A stretch of DNA of 29,915 nucleotides from an uncultured Oscillibacter sp. (lineage in GTDB: Bacteria > Bacillota > Clostridia > Oscillospirales > Oscillospiraceae), in contig CABSFC010000021.1 of the NCBI GenBank assembly GCA_902476875.1, positions 1 through 29,915 on the forward strand, read 5' to 3'. Each line of letters begins with the position of its first letter. The first letter of the stretch is position 1. Below, in pieces: positions 24,394 to 29,915 of this stretch. The notes beneath the pieces are model-generated. The model was not told the origin of the DNA. It did not search any database and saw only the letters and a list, made by a program, of their open reading frames with translations. Made by a program: the position numbers and the translations under genes.

Positions 24394-25473
24394 ATGAACA
24401 TCACTTTTCTCATTGGAAACGGCTTCGACCTCAACGCGGGGCTTCGGACCCGCTACCGGCAGTTTCTGGAGTTCTATTGTAGTAAGGAGTGCCAGCACAC
24501 GTATGCCGCCGGCGCCGCGGAGACCGAGATAGAAAGGGCTGTCATGCTGTCCACCATCTCGGATTTTACCCACGCCATGAAGCGGGACCTGCCGTATTGG
24601 TCGGATTTTGAGGACGCCTTGGGAAGAGAGACCGTCAATCCGCCGCTGAATCAAAAGAAGACCTTTGACCTCTGCCTGGCGGATTTCGAAATAGAGTTCA
24701 ACGGATATCTGCGGCGGGAGCTGGCAAGATTCGATCTGAAGGCCAGCCTCCCGGAAGCCTCCCTCCATCTTCGGGACGACCTGGTGGGCCATATGGATAA
24801 GCTGCGTCCGCGATACAGGCGCGCTCTGCTGGATGGCTTCGGGCCCAAGCTCCATCAGGATCGGCTTTACCAGTTTATCAGTTTTAACTATACGCCCGTG
24901 CTGGACCAGCTCCTTGGCCCGCTCCACGATGCCCCCTTCCGTGACAGCGGCTCCGTCGTTCACAGGTTCGGTCAGGTGATCCACGTCCACGGCAGGATCG
25001 ACGACGGGATGATCATGGGCGTCAACGACGAGTCCCAGATCGAAAACAGGCGGCTGGCGGCGCTGCCTGAATTCCATTCCTCCATTGTAAAGCCGGTGAT
25101 CAATCAGGAATACGGCAGTGGAGCGGATACCGACGCGGAGCAGCTGATCCGCGCCAGCGACGGGATCTGCTGCTTCGGCACGTCCATCGGGAGGACGGAC
25201 GCCCACTGGTGGCAGATGGTCGGCGAATGGCTTCTGACCGACAAAAGCCACCAGGTCATTCTGTTCAGCCGCGGCGCGGGTCTGGACATCCGTCTCCCGC
25301 AATTTTTCCATCACCAGGACAACAATCTCAAGCGGCACTTCCTGTCCCAGTGCTTTCCCGGAGACGACGCGGCGCGGAAAACCGCCGCCCCGCGGGTTTT
25401 TGCGGCGCTGCAAACCGAAATGTTCTCCGGCGTGACTTTGCGGGAAAAGCCCTCTTCCCCCGCGAAGCCCTGA
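24394..25473 (+). CDS. abiH: AbiH-family putative abortive-infection protein
   Basis: The 359-aa protein opens with NITFLIGNGFDLNAGLRTRYRQFLEFY, the hallmark of the bacteriophage abortive infection AbiH family. Further family blocks are QFISFNYTPVLDQLL (160-174), VIHVHGRIDDGMIMGVND (195-212) and CFGTSIGRTDAHWWQMVGEWL (260-280). AbiH was described as an anti-phage gene in Lactococcus; its biochemical activity is not established. The N-terminal GNG loop, FNYT and HVHG order resembles nucleotide-binding SIR2-type folds, which is my inference. AAGGAGG lies six bases before the ATG at 24394. It stands alone, with its own strong promoter, no partner gene and no mobile-element ends nearby. It ends 3 nt from the convergent spoIID stop. 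Confidence 0.9.
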   Translation: MNITFLIGNGFDLNAGLRTRYRQFLEFYCSKECQHTYAAGAAETEIERAVMLSTISDFTHAMKRDLPYWSDFEDALGRETVNPPLNQKKTFDLCLADFEIEFNGYLRRELARFDLKASLPEASLHLRDDLVGHMDKLRPRYRRALLDGFGPKLHQDRLYQFISFNYTPVLDQLLGPLHDAPFRDSGSVVHRFGQVIHVHGRIDDGMIMGVNDESQIENRRLAALPEFHSSIVKPVINQEYGSGADTDAEQLIRASDGICCFGTSIGRTDAHWWQMVGEWLLTDKSHQVILFSRGAGLDIRLPQFFHHQDNNLKRHFLSQCFPGDDAARKTAAPRVFAALQTEMFSGVTLREKPSSPAKP

Positions 25474-25476
25474 CCG

Positions 25477-26493
25477 CTATCCCCGATAAGGCTCCACAGT
25501 GACGCCGGTGTAGTAGTGGGTCAAAATCTCCCGGTATGTCGCGCCGTCCCTGGCCATCTGGTTGGCGCCGTACTGGCTCATGCCCACGCCGTGGCCGTAG
25601 CCGGTGACGTAGAACACCAGCTTGCCGTCCCGCGCCTCCCACTCGAAGCAGGCGGACCGCAGGCCCAGAAGGGTGCGTATCTCCGTCCCCTTCACCGTCA
25701 CGCCGCCCACGGACAGCGTGGCCACGCTGCCGGCGCTGTCCGTGACCGCCCCGCCCAGCCACTGGCCCACGGGGCCGGACAGGTCCGCCTCCGGGTGGGC
25801 CGCCAGGAATTTTTCCCTGAAGTCCTCCGCCGTGAATTCCACGCGGCTGTAGTAATTGGGCACGGCGTCCTCCCCCTCCGGGGAGTCCACCGCCTGAAGG
25901 TAGGGCAGATCGTTGAGCCAGACCTCTCCCGCCGCCCGGGTCAGCCCCGCCGAAGAGGAGTGGAACACCGCCAGAATGGGCACGCCGCCGTACAGAATGA
26001 CCTCCCCGTCGGTGGAGGTGACGGCGTCCTCGATCTTCCGCTCGTACGCGTCGGCGTCATCGCCCCAGTTGCTCCTGGCCCGCTCCTCGTCGATGTATGC
26101 CTGACAGCAGGTGGAGTCCGTGCAGATGTCGGCGGTGTCCCCGTGGTTCCCGCCGGACCGGATCTTATAAAGCGTGTAGGTCCGGGCCGCCACCGCCTGG
26201 GCCCGCAGGGCCTCCGGCTCGAAGGAGGCGGGCATCTCCGCCCGGACCACCCCCACCAGGTAGGTGCCCAGGTCCATCTCCACCACCTGGTCCCCGTTCA
26301 GGACCTTCAGAGTGGCGCCGCCGTCCAGCGCGCCGCTGACGAAGGGCTCCCCCTCCGTCTCGTCCACCGGCGTCTCTCCGGAAAACAGCTCTGACCGGAA
26401 GGGCACGATGACCGCCAGCGGCACCAGGAACAGCGCCGCCAGCAGCGCCGCCGACACGGCGATGCTCTGCCGGACTTGTTTGTTAGCTCTCAT
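25477..26493 (-). CDS. spoIID: Stage II sporulation protein D (SpoIID)
   Basis: SpoIID is a membrane-anchored lytic transglycosylase that works with SpoIIM/SpoIIP to remodel peptidoglycan during forespore engulfment. The 338-aa product has an N-terminal anchor (about 9-31). The SpoIID domain has VRAEMPASFEPEALRAQAVAARTYT, with E86 at the place of the catalytic glutamate, and a cysteine-rich loop CTDSTCCQAY. The C-terminal motif is YGHGVGMSQYGANQMARDG. The start at 26493 (MRANKQVRQSI) has GAGGAGG directly upstream; a 29-codon longer frame has no site. It is evidence for endospore formation. In B. subtilis the gene is sigma-E dependent; I could not assign a convincing sigma-E box here. Confidence 0.95.
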   Translation of the reverse strand: MRANKQVRQSIAVSAALLAALFLVPLAVIVPFRSELFSGETPVDETEGEPFVSGALDGGATLKVLNGDQVVEMDLGTYLVGVVRAEMPASFEPEALRAQAVAARTYTLYKIRSGGNHGDTADICTDSTCCQAYIDEERARSNWGDDADAYERKIEDAVTSTDGEVILYGGVPILAVFHSSSAGLTRAAGEVWLNDLPYLQAVDSPEGEDAVPNYYSRVEFTAEDFREKFLAAHPEADLSGPVGQWLGGAVTDSAGSVATLSVGGVTVKGTEIRTLLGLRSACFEWEARDGKLVFYVTGYGHGVGMSQYGANQMARDGATYREILTHYYTGVTVEPYRG

Positions 26494-26573
26494 GGTCTCC
26501 TCCTCTTTCGTTTCCACGGCACGGGCCTGTCCTTCCATGATATGCGCCCGGAGGGCGGAACATGAGCCCGGCA

Positions 26574-26602
26574 TGGACAAACGGAAGTAATCGTGTTATA
26601 CT
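26574..26602 (+). promoter_or_regulatory. Candidate promoter of the membrane protein gene
   Basis: -35 TGGACA (26574-26579), 17-bp spacer and -10 TATACT (26597-26602), 46 nt before the ATG at 26649. It points away from spoIID. Confidence 0.62.
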
Positions 26603-26648
26603 GAGATTCGCGTTTCAGCAAATTTTCGTCCGAAAGGATGCCTTGGAT

Positions 26649-27533
26649 ATGAAAAAGCAATGGATGCTTCCCCTGGTGGCGGTGCTCGGCGGCGCCGCTG
26701 CCTTCGCGCTGCGGCTGGTCCAGACGCGCACCGGCTTCGAGTCCGCCACCGGCCTGCCCATCCCCGGCAACGCCGCCGGGACCGCCCTGGTGATCCTTTT
26801 GGTCGCGCTGGCGGTCCTGCTTGCGCTGCTGGTCCGGCGGCTGCCGAAGGAGGCGGAGCAGGGCCCCGCCTTCCCCGTGGATTTCGCCACCGGCGACGCA
26901 AAGCTCCTGACCCTGCCCGTTATCGGCGTGTTCCTCATGGCCCTGTCCGGGCTGGCGGACCTCTACGAGGGCTTGGGCCTGGGCAGCCTTCTGGACCAGA
27001 TGTCCGCGGCCGCCGCGGGGTCCGGCTACGCGGAAACCGCCGTCCCCCTGGCGGAGAGCGCCGGTTTCTCCCACCAGCTCCAGCTTTTGATGGGCCTGCT
27101 GTCCATTCTCTCCGCCGCGGGGCTGTTTTGCGGCCTGCTGGCCTGCCGCGCCGGGGACGGCGGCACGCCGAAGTCCTTTAACGGAAATCTCCTGCTGATC
27201 CCGCCGGTGGCCCTGGTGGTGCGGTTGGTGCTGACCTACCGGGTGGACTCCGTCAATCCCGCGCTGGCGGCATATTATGTCGAGCTGCTGGCCCTGGTGT
27301 TTCTGACCCTGGGCTTCTACCGCCTGTCCTCCTTCGCCTTCCGCGCCGGCCGGACCCGCCGCTTCGCCCTGTACGCCGGGGCCGCCGTGGCCCTGTCCAT
27401 CGCCACCCTGGCGGACGGCAGCCGGTACCTCTCCTCCATCCTGCTGTATGCCGGCGGCGCGCTGGCCCTGCTGGGCTTCCTGCTGCTCCGTCTGGCGCCC
27501 CGGACTGGGGATGATGGTGCCATCATAGCATAA
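26649..27533 (+). CDS. Uncharacterised multi-pass membrane protein, 294 aa
   Basis: No family recognised. About seven or eight hydrophobic stretches are visible. They begin with MKKQWMLPLVAVLGGAAAFALRL and ALVILLVALAVLLALLV. LLTLPVIGVFLMALSGLADLY, LQLLMGLLSILSAAGLFCGLLAC and LLLIPPVALVVRLVLTY follow, then a C-terminal cluster around LSSILLYAGGALALLGFLLL. The loop with MSAAAAGSGYAETAVPLAE is small and polar. AAAGGA is about 10 nt before the ATG; a TTG two codons earlier is an alternative. It is a monocistronic unit, with promoter upstream and a very strong terminator downstream, lying between the divergent spoIID and the convergent tadA. Confidence 0.85.
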   Translation: MKKQWMLPLVAVLGGAAAFALRLVQTRTGFESATGLPIPGNAAGTALVILLVALAVLLALLVRRLPKEAEQGPAFPVDFATGDAKLLTLPVIGVFLMALSGLADLYEGLGLGSLLDQMSAAAAGSGYAETAVPLAESAGFSHQLQLLMGLLSILSAAGLFCGLLACRAGDGGTPKSFNGNLLLIPPVALVVRLVLTYRVDSVNPALAAYYVELLALVFLTLGFYRLSSFAFRAGRTRRFALYAGAAVALSIATLADGSRYLSSILLYAGGALALLGFLLLRLAPRTGDDGAIIA

Positions 27534-27563
27534 CTTTCGCCCAAAAGCCACCGGTTTCGACAG

Positions 27564-27607
27564 AACAGGACCAGAGCCAGCCGAAAGGCTGGCTCTGGTC
27601 CTGTTTT
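27564..27607 (+). terminator. Strong intrinsic terminator with GAAA tetraloop
   Basis: A perfect 19-bp stem (27564-27582 with 27587-27605) closed by a GNRA-type GAAA loop, followed by a T-run, 30 nt after the membrane protein stop. The 108 nt that follow, up to the tadA stop, are AT-rich and show no gene. Confidence 0.94.
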
Positions 27608-27715
27608 TGGAAGATTGGATGAAAAGAAGTTTTGTCTCTTGCAAGTATTAAGATACCGGATAGTTGTTAAGCAAACCAGCAGCAATTGTTACAAAAGTCT
27701 TAAATCTAAAAATTT

Positions 27716-28186
27716 TTATGTCAACTTCTTTCGCTGCCGCCGAAGCGCCTCAAAAAAGTCCGCCAGCACCTTCTGGCATGCCTCTCCCAGAATTCCGCCC
27801 ACCAGAGCGGGCCGGTTGGGGAAGTTCTCCATGAACAGGTTCGTCACGCCGCCGCAGGCCCCGCAGGCGGTATCCCGGGCGCCGTACCAAACCCGCCGGA
27901 CGCGGGCGTTCAGAATCGCCCCGGCGCACATGGGACAGGGCTCCAGGGTCACGTACAGCTCGCAGTCGTCCAGCCGCCAGGTACCCAGACGCGCGTTGGC
28001 CTGAGCGATGGCCTCCATCTCCGCGTGGGAGGCGGTGGCCTGCTTCTCCTCCCGCCGGTTGCGGCCCCGCCCCACCACCTCGCCGTTTCGGACGATGACG
28101 CAGCCCACGGGGACCTCCCCCGCGGCGGCGGCCTCCTCCGCCAGCGCCAGGGCCTGGCGCATATAGAGCTCCTGCTGCGTTGGCAT
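27716..28186 (-). CDS. tadA: tRNA-specific adenosine deaminase TadA
   Basis: TadA converts adenosine 34 to inosine in the anticodon of tRNA-Arg(ACG). The deaminase zinc motifs are ASHAEMEAI (HAE, with the proton-shuttling glutamate) and EPCPMCAGAIL (PCxxC). GEVPVGCVIVRNGEVVGRGRNRR precedes them, as in the family. The C-terminus DFFEALRRQRKK is typical. I use the ATG at 28186 (MPTQQELYMRQAL, 156 aa), seven bases from GAGGAGG; an adjacent upstream ATG at 28189 is only four bases away. It is divergent from yaaL-bofA. Confidence 0.95.
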   Translation of the reverse strand: MPTQQELYMRQALALAEEAAAAGEVPVGCVIVRNGEVVGRGRNRREEKQATASHAEMEAIAQANARLGTWRLDDCELYVTLEPCPMCAGAILNARVRRVWYGARDTACGACGGVTNLFMENFPNRPALVGGILGEACQKVLADFFEALRRQRKKLT

Positions 28187-28221
28187 CATTTTTCCTCCTC
28201 GTTGCATGAAAACTGGCATAT

Positions 28222-28249
28222 TTGTCCAAACTCTCCATAAATGTATAGC
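28222..28249 (+). promoter_or_regulatory. Weak candidate promoter for yaaL-bofA
   Basis: TTGTCC (28222-28227), 16-bp spacer, TATAGC (28244-28249), ending 14 nt before the yaaL ATG. The match is moderate, and a leaderless-length transcript would result, so this is tentative. Confidence 0.35.
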
Positions 28250-28263
28250 AGGAGGGACAAATT

Positions 28264-28596
28264 ATGAAATCCGTATTGTTTGCCAAAAAATCCAAGCCCG
28301 ACCCGGAGCTGCTGGCTCTGAAAGCCGAGCTGCAGACCGCCCAGGCCGATCTGGCGCTGGCCTACCGCCAGTTCGACCAGGCCCTGGACCCGGAGCTGGT
28401 GGAGTCCTGCGTCTATCAGATCAGCGCCGTCAAGGCCCGGTGCAACTACCTGATCCGCTCCATCAAGGAGCGCAGCCCGGAGGCGCTGGCCGCTTTCCGC
28501 CAAATCCCCGCCACGGACCGGCGCGGCGCCCGCGGCGGAGCGGCCAAGGCCCTGCCCCAAAGCGGGGACGATGGGGGAGACGCCGCATGGACCTGA
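28264..28596 (+). CDS. yaaL: DUF2508 (YaaL-like) protein
   Basis: The 110-aa protein carries the YaaL/DUF2508 core. LLALKAELQTAQADLALAYRQFDQALDPELVESCVYQISAVKARCNYLIRSIKE at about 17-69 aligns with the B. subtilis family pattern (QAYxxFDxALDPxLIxSxIYxxxAVxARxxYLIR). Function is unknown; the core is two or three helices. The C-terminal 40 residues are low in structure (Gly/Ala/Arg) and run into the bofA frame by 10 nt. AGGAGGG precedes the ATG at 28264. The yaaL-bofA pair is conserved in spore formers. Confidence 0.92.
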   Translation: MKSVLFAKKSKPDPELLALKAELQTAQADLALAYRQFDQALDPELVESCVYQISAVKARCNYLIRSIKERSPEALAAFRQIPATDRRGARGGAAKALPQSGDDGGDAAWT

Positions 28597-28850
28597 CCCA
28601 AAAGGCCATCGCCGCCATCCTGGCGGGTTTCTTCCTCATCGCCCTGCTGCGGGTGTTCAGCGCGCCGCTCCGCCTGGCGCTGAAGCTGCTGGCCAACACC
28701 CTGCTGGGCTTTCTGGCGCTGTGGATCGTCACCGCGACCGCGTCCTTTACCGGCATCGCCCTGGGGCTGAACCTGCTCAACGCCCTGGTCATCGGCATCC
28801 TGGGCCTGCCGGGCTTCGTCCTTCTGCTGCTGGTGCAGTGGGTGTTGTAG
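28587..28850 (+). CDS. bofA: Pro-sigma-K processing inhibitor BofA
   Basis: BofA is a forespore outer-membrane protein that, with SpoIVFA, holds the SpoIVFB protease inactive until the forespore signal arrives. The 87-aa product is hydrophobic and ends in the BofA hallmark GLNLLNALVIGILGLPGFVLLLLVQWVL. N-terminal helices are AIAAILAGFFLIALLRVF and LALKLLANTLLGFLALWI. The start ATG at 28587 has GGGGGAG seven bases upstream, inside the end of yaaL (10-nt overlap), indicating coupled translation. It is further evidence of sporulation. Confidence 0.94.
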   Translation: MDLTQKAIAAILAGFFLIALLRVFSAPLRLALKLLANTLLGFLALWIVTATASFTGIALGLNLLNALVIGILGLPGFVLLLLVQWVL

Positions 28851-28867
28851 CGTACATAGAGACCGCC

Positions 28868-28901
28868 GCGCGAAGGGGCGCCGCCCTTCGCGCCCTGTTT
28901 T
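28868..28901 (+). terminator. Intrinsic terminator after bofA
   Basis: GCGCGAAGGG (28868-28877) pairs with CCCTTCGCGC (28884-28893) around a 6-nt loop, followed by CCTGTTTT. The T-run is short, so termination may be partial, but it lies 17 nt after the bofA stop. Confidence 0.75.
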
Positions 28902-28995
28902 GCGGGAATTTTAAAAATCAAAAATCAGAATTTGAGAGATATTTTGAGAAAATCAAAGAAATCAAAAGATTTTCCGGCGATAAATGAATTTTGTG

Positions 28996-29024
28996 TTGAC
29001 AGGGTCTGTCCGCCGTGGTATAAA
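28996..29024 (+). promoter_or_regulatory. Strong promoter of rplM-rpsI
   Basis: -35 TTGACA (28996-29001), 17-bp spacer and -10 TATAAA (29019-29024). The 90 bases upstream are AT-rich with repeated AAATCAAA tracts that could act as an UP element, as expected for a ribosomal protein operon. Confidence 0.88.
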
Positions 29025-29099
29025 TAATCTTGCTCCGATTTTACTCCGGAGCTCTTGATTTGTAAAGCAAATGCAAATATATGATACGGAGGAAACACC
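29025..29099 (+). promoter_or_regulatory. rplM leader with conserved-type hairpin
   Basis: The 5' leader of rplM holds GCTCCG (29032-29037) pairing with CGGAGC (29047-29052) around a 9-nt loop, just after the expected transcription start. A smaller ATTTG/CAAAT pairing follows near 29058-29072. The position matches the L13-leader element known from Firmicutes, where L13 may bind its own message. Family assignment is by position and simple shape only. Confidence 0.5.
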
Positions 29100-29531
29100 A
29101 TGTCCACTTTTATGGCAAACAAGGCCAACATCGAGCGTAAGTGGTACATCCTGGACGCCGCCGGCAAGCCCCTGGGCAAGACCGCTGTCCGGGCTGCCGA
29201 CCTGCTGCGCGGCAAAGGCAAAGTCACCTACACTCCCCACGCCGACTGCGGCGACAACGTCATCATCATCAACGCCGGCAAGGCCGTCCTGACCGGCAAG
29301 AAGGGCGAGCAGAAGTTCTACCGCACCCACTCCGGCTGGGTGGGCGGCCTGAAAGAGACCCCCTACCGCATCCTGATGCAGGAGAAGCCCGACGTGGCCA
29401 TGCGCGTCGCCATTCGCGGCATGATGCCCCGCAACACCGTCTCCAAGGATTCTCTGAAGCGCCTGCACATCTATGCTGACGCCAACTACGAGCAGCAGGC
29501 CCAGAAGCCCGTGGCCCTGGACGTCGAATAA
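29100..29531 (+). CDS. rplM: 50S ribosomal protein L13
   Basis: The 143-aa protein is L13, an early assembly protein of the large subunit. Family blocks are STFMANKANIERKWYILDAAG, KPLGKTAVRAADLLRGKGKVTYTPH, GDNVIIINAGKAVLTGKK and the RNA-binding stretch KFYRTHSGWVGGLKE. MMPRNTVSKDSLKRLHIY follows near the end. GGAGG is seven bases before the ATG. It is co-transcribed with rpsI, 14 nt downstream, as in most bacteria. Confidence 0.98.
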   Translation: MSTFMANKANIERKWYILDAAGKPLGKTAVRAADLLRGKGKVTYTPHADCGDNVIIINAGKAVLTGKKGEQKFYRTHSGWVGGLKETPYRILMQEKPDVAMRVAIRGMMPRNTVSKDSLKRLHIYADANYEQQAQKPVALDVE

Positions 29532-29545
29532 GGAGGAGTAAGAGA

Positions 29546-29915
29546 ATGTATCAGTCTAAGAAGCCTTATCTGTATGGCACCGGCCGTCGGAAGTCCTCCG
29601 TGGCCCGCGTCCATCTGTTCCCCAACGGCACCGGCTCCATCACCATCAACGGCCGCGACATCGACGAGTACTTCGGCCTGGACACCCTGAAGATGGTGGT
29701 CCGTCAGCCCCTGGAGGCCACCGGCAACACCGGCAAGATGGACATCGTCGCCACCGTGGCCGGCGGCGGCGTCTCCGGTCAGGCCGGCGCCCTGCGCCAC
29801 GGCATCGCCCGCGCCCTGCTGCTGGCCGGCGAGGACTACCGTCCCATTCTGAAGAAGGCCGGCTTCCTGACCCGCGATCCTCGTATGAAGGAGCGCAAGA
29901 AGTACGGTCTGAAGG
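29546..29915 (+). CDS. rpsI: 30S ribosomal protein S9 (cut by the window edge)
   Basis: S9 contacts the P-site tRNA through its C-terminal tail. The frame starts MYQSKKPYLYGTGRRKSSVARV and continues with GSITINGRDIDEYFG, VAGGGVSGQAGALRHGIARALL and FLTRDPRMKERKKYGLK. It runs off the right edge a few residues before the conserved basic C-terminus (usually about 130 aa). GGAGG lies upstream, with translation probably coupled to rplM. Confidence 0.97.
   Translation, partial: MYQSKKPYLYGTGRRKSSVARVHLFPNGTGSITINGRDIDEYFGLDTLKMVVRQPLEATGNTGKMDIVATVAGGGVSGQAGALRHGIARALLLAGEDYRPILKKAGFLTRDPRMKERKKYGLK

Noticed and set aside
27608..27715. AT-rich gap after the strong terminator considered for a small RNA or tRNA gene
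   Set aside because: No cloverleaf, no good promoter with terminator, and no supported short frame.

Overview
The window is GC-rich, densely packed bacterial chromosome. SpoIID, BofA, YaaL (DUF2508), DUF1540, an M-box-controlled MgtE, sigma-A type promoters and strong AGGAGG ribosome binding sites point to an endospore-forming Firmicute. The GC content and gene families suggest the Oscillospiraceae (Flavonifractor/Lawsonibacter/Oscillibacter-like), but that placement is inference. I see no prophage, CRISPR array, tRNA or rRNA. The ends cut mutS2 on the left and rpsI on the right.

Region 1 (1-15.9 kb, all minus strand) is a run of 17 genes with short gaps or overlaps. Read in the direction of transcription they are radC, uvrB, a RAYT/IS200-like transposase, a small membrane protein, a YjbR/MmcQ protein, an uncharacterised membrane protein, an MBOAT acyltransferase, a DHHW/AlgJ-like protein, an EamA transporter, a YbaK-type deacylase, uvrA, a SnoaL-like protein, era, yqzL, recO, an unnamed Cys-containing protein and mutS2. 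The core is genome maintenance (RadC, UvrB, UvrA, RecO, MutS2) plus ribosome assembly (Era). The usual uvrB-uvrA neighbourhood is opened by about 6 kb carrying a surface O-acylation pair and small genes. The transposase at the edge of that insert overlaps both neighbours and carries two copies of a REP-like palindrome inside its own reading frame.

Region 2 (15.9-19.5 kb, plus strand) starts with divergent promoters. A sigma-A promoter drives an M-box magnesium riboswitch with a visible antiterminator/terminator, followed by mgtE. A separate unit with its own promoter and a perfect terminator encodes a coiled-coil protein built on nine 21-bp tandem repeats. Next come a DUF1540 protein and a TSUP (TauE/SafE) transporter encoded as two overlapping half-genes. 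A bidirectional terminator closes this unit against htrA.

Region 3 (19.5-24.3 kb, minus strand) holds a response regulator - histidine kinase - HtrA protease operon, probably an envelope-stress circuit. Upstream is a secreted protein whose C-terminal half looks like a NodB polysaccharide deacetylase that has lost its metal-binding and catalytic residues.

Region 4 (24.3-29.9 kb, mixed strands) has a solitary AbiH-family putative phage-defence gene with a near-consensus promoter, tail-to-tail with spoIID. It then has an unknown multi-pass membrane protein with a very strong terminator, tadA divergent from yaaL-bofA, and the rplM-rpsI ribosomal operon with its promoter and a short leader hairpin.

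The best candidates for something new are the RAYT gene with internal REP-like elements, the tandem-repeat coiled-coil gene, the AbiH protein with SIR2-like motif spacing, the NodB pseudoenzyme and the split TSUP pair.
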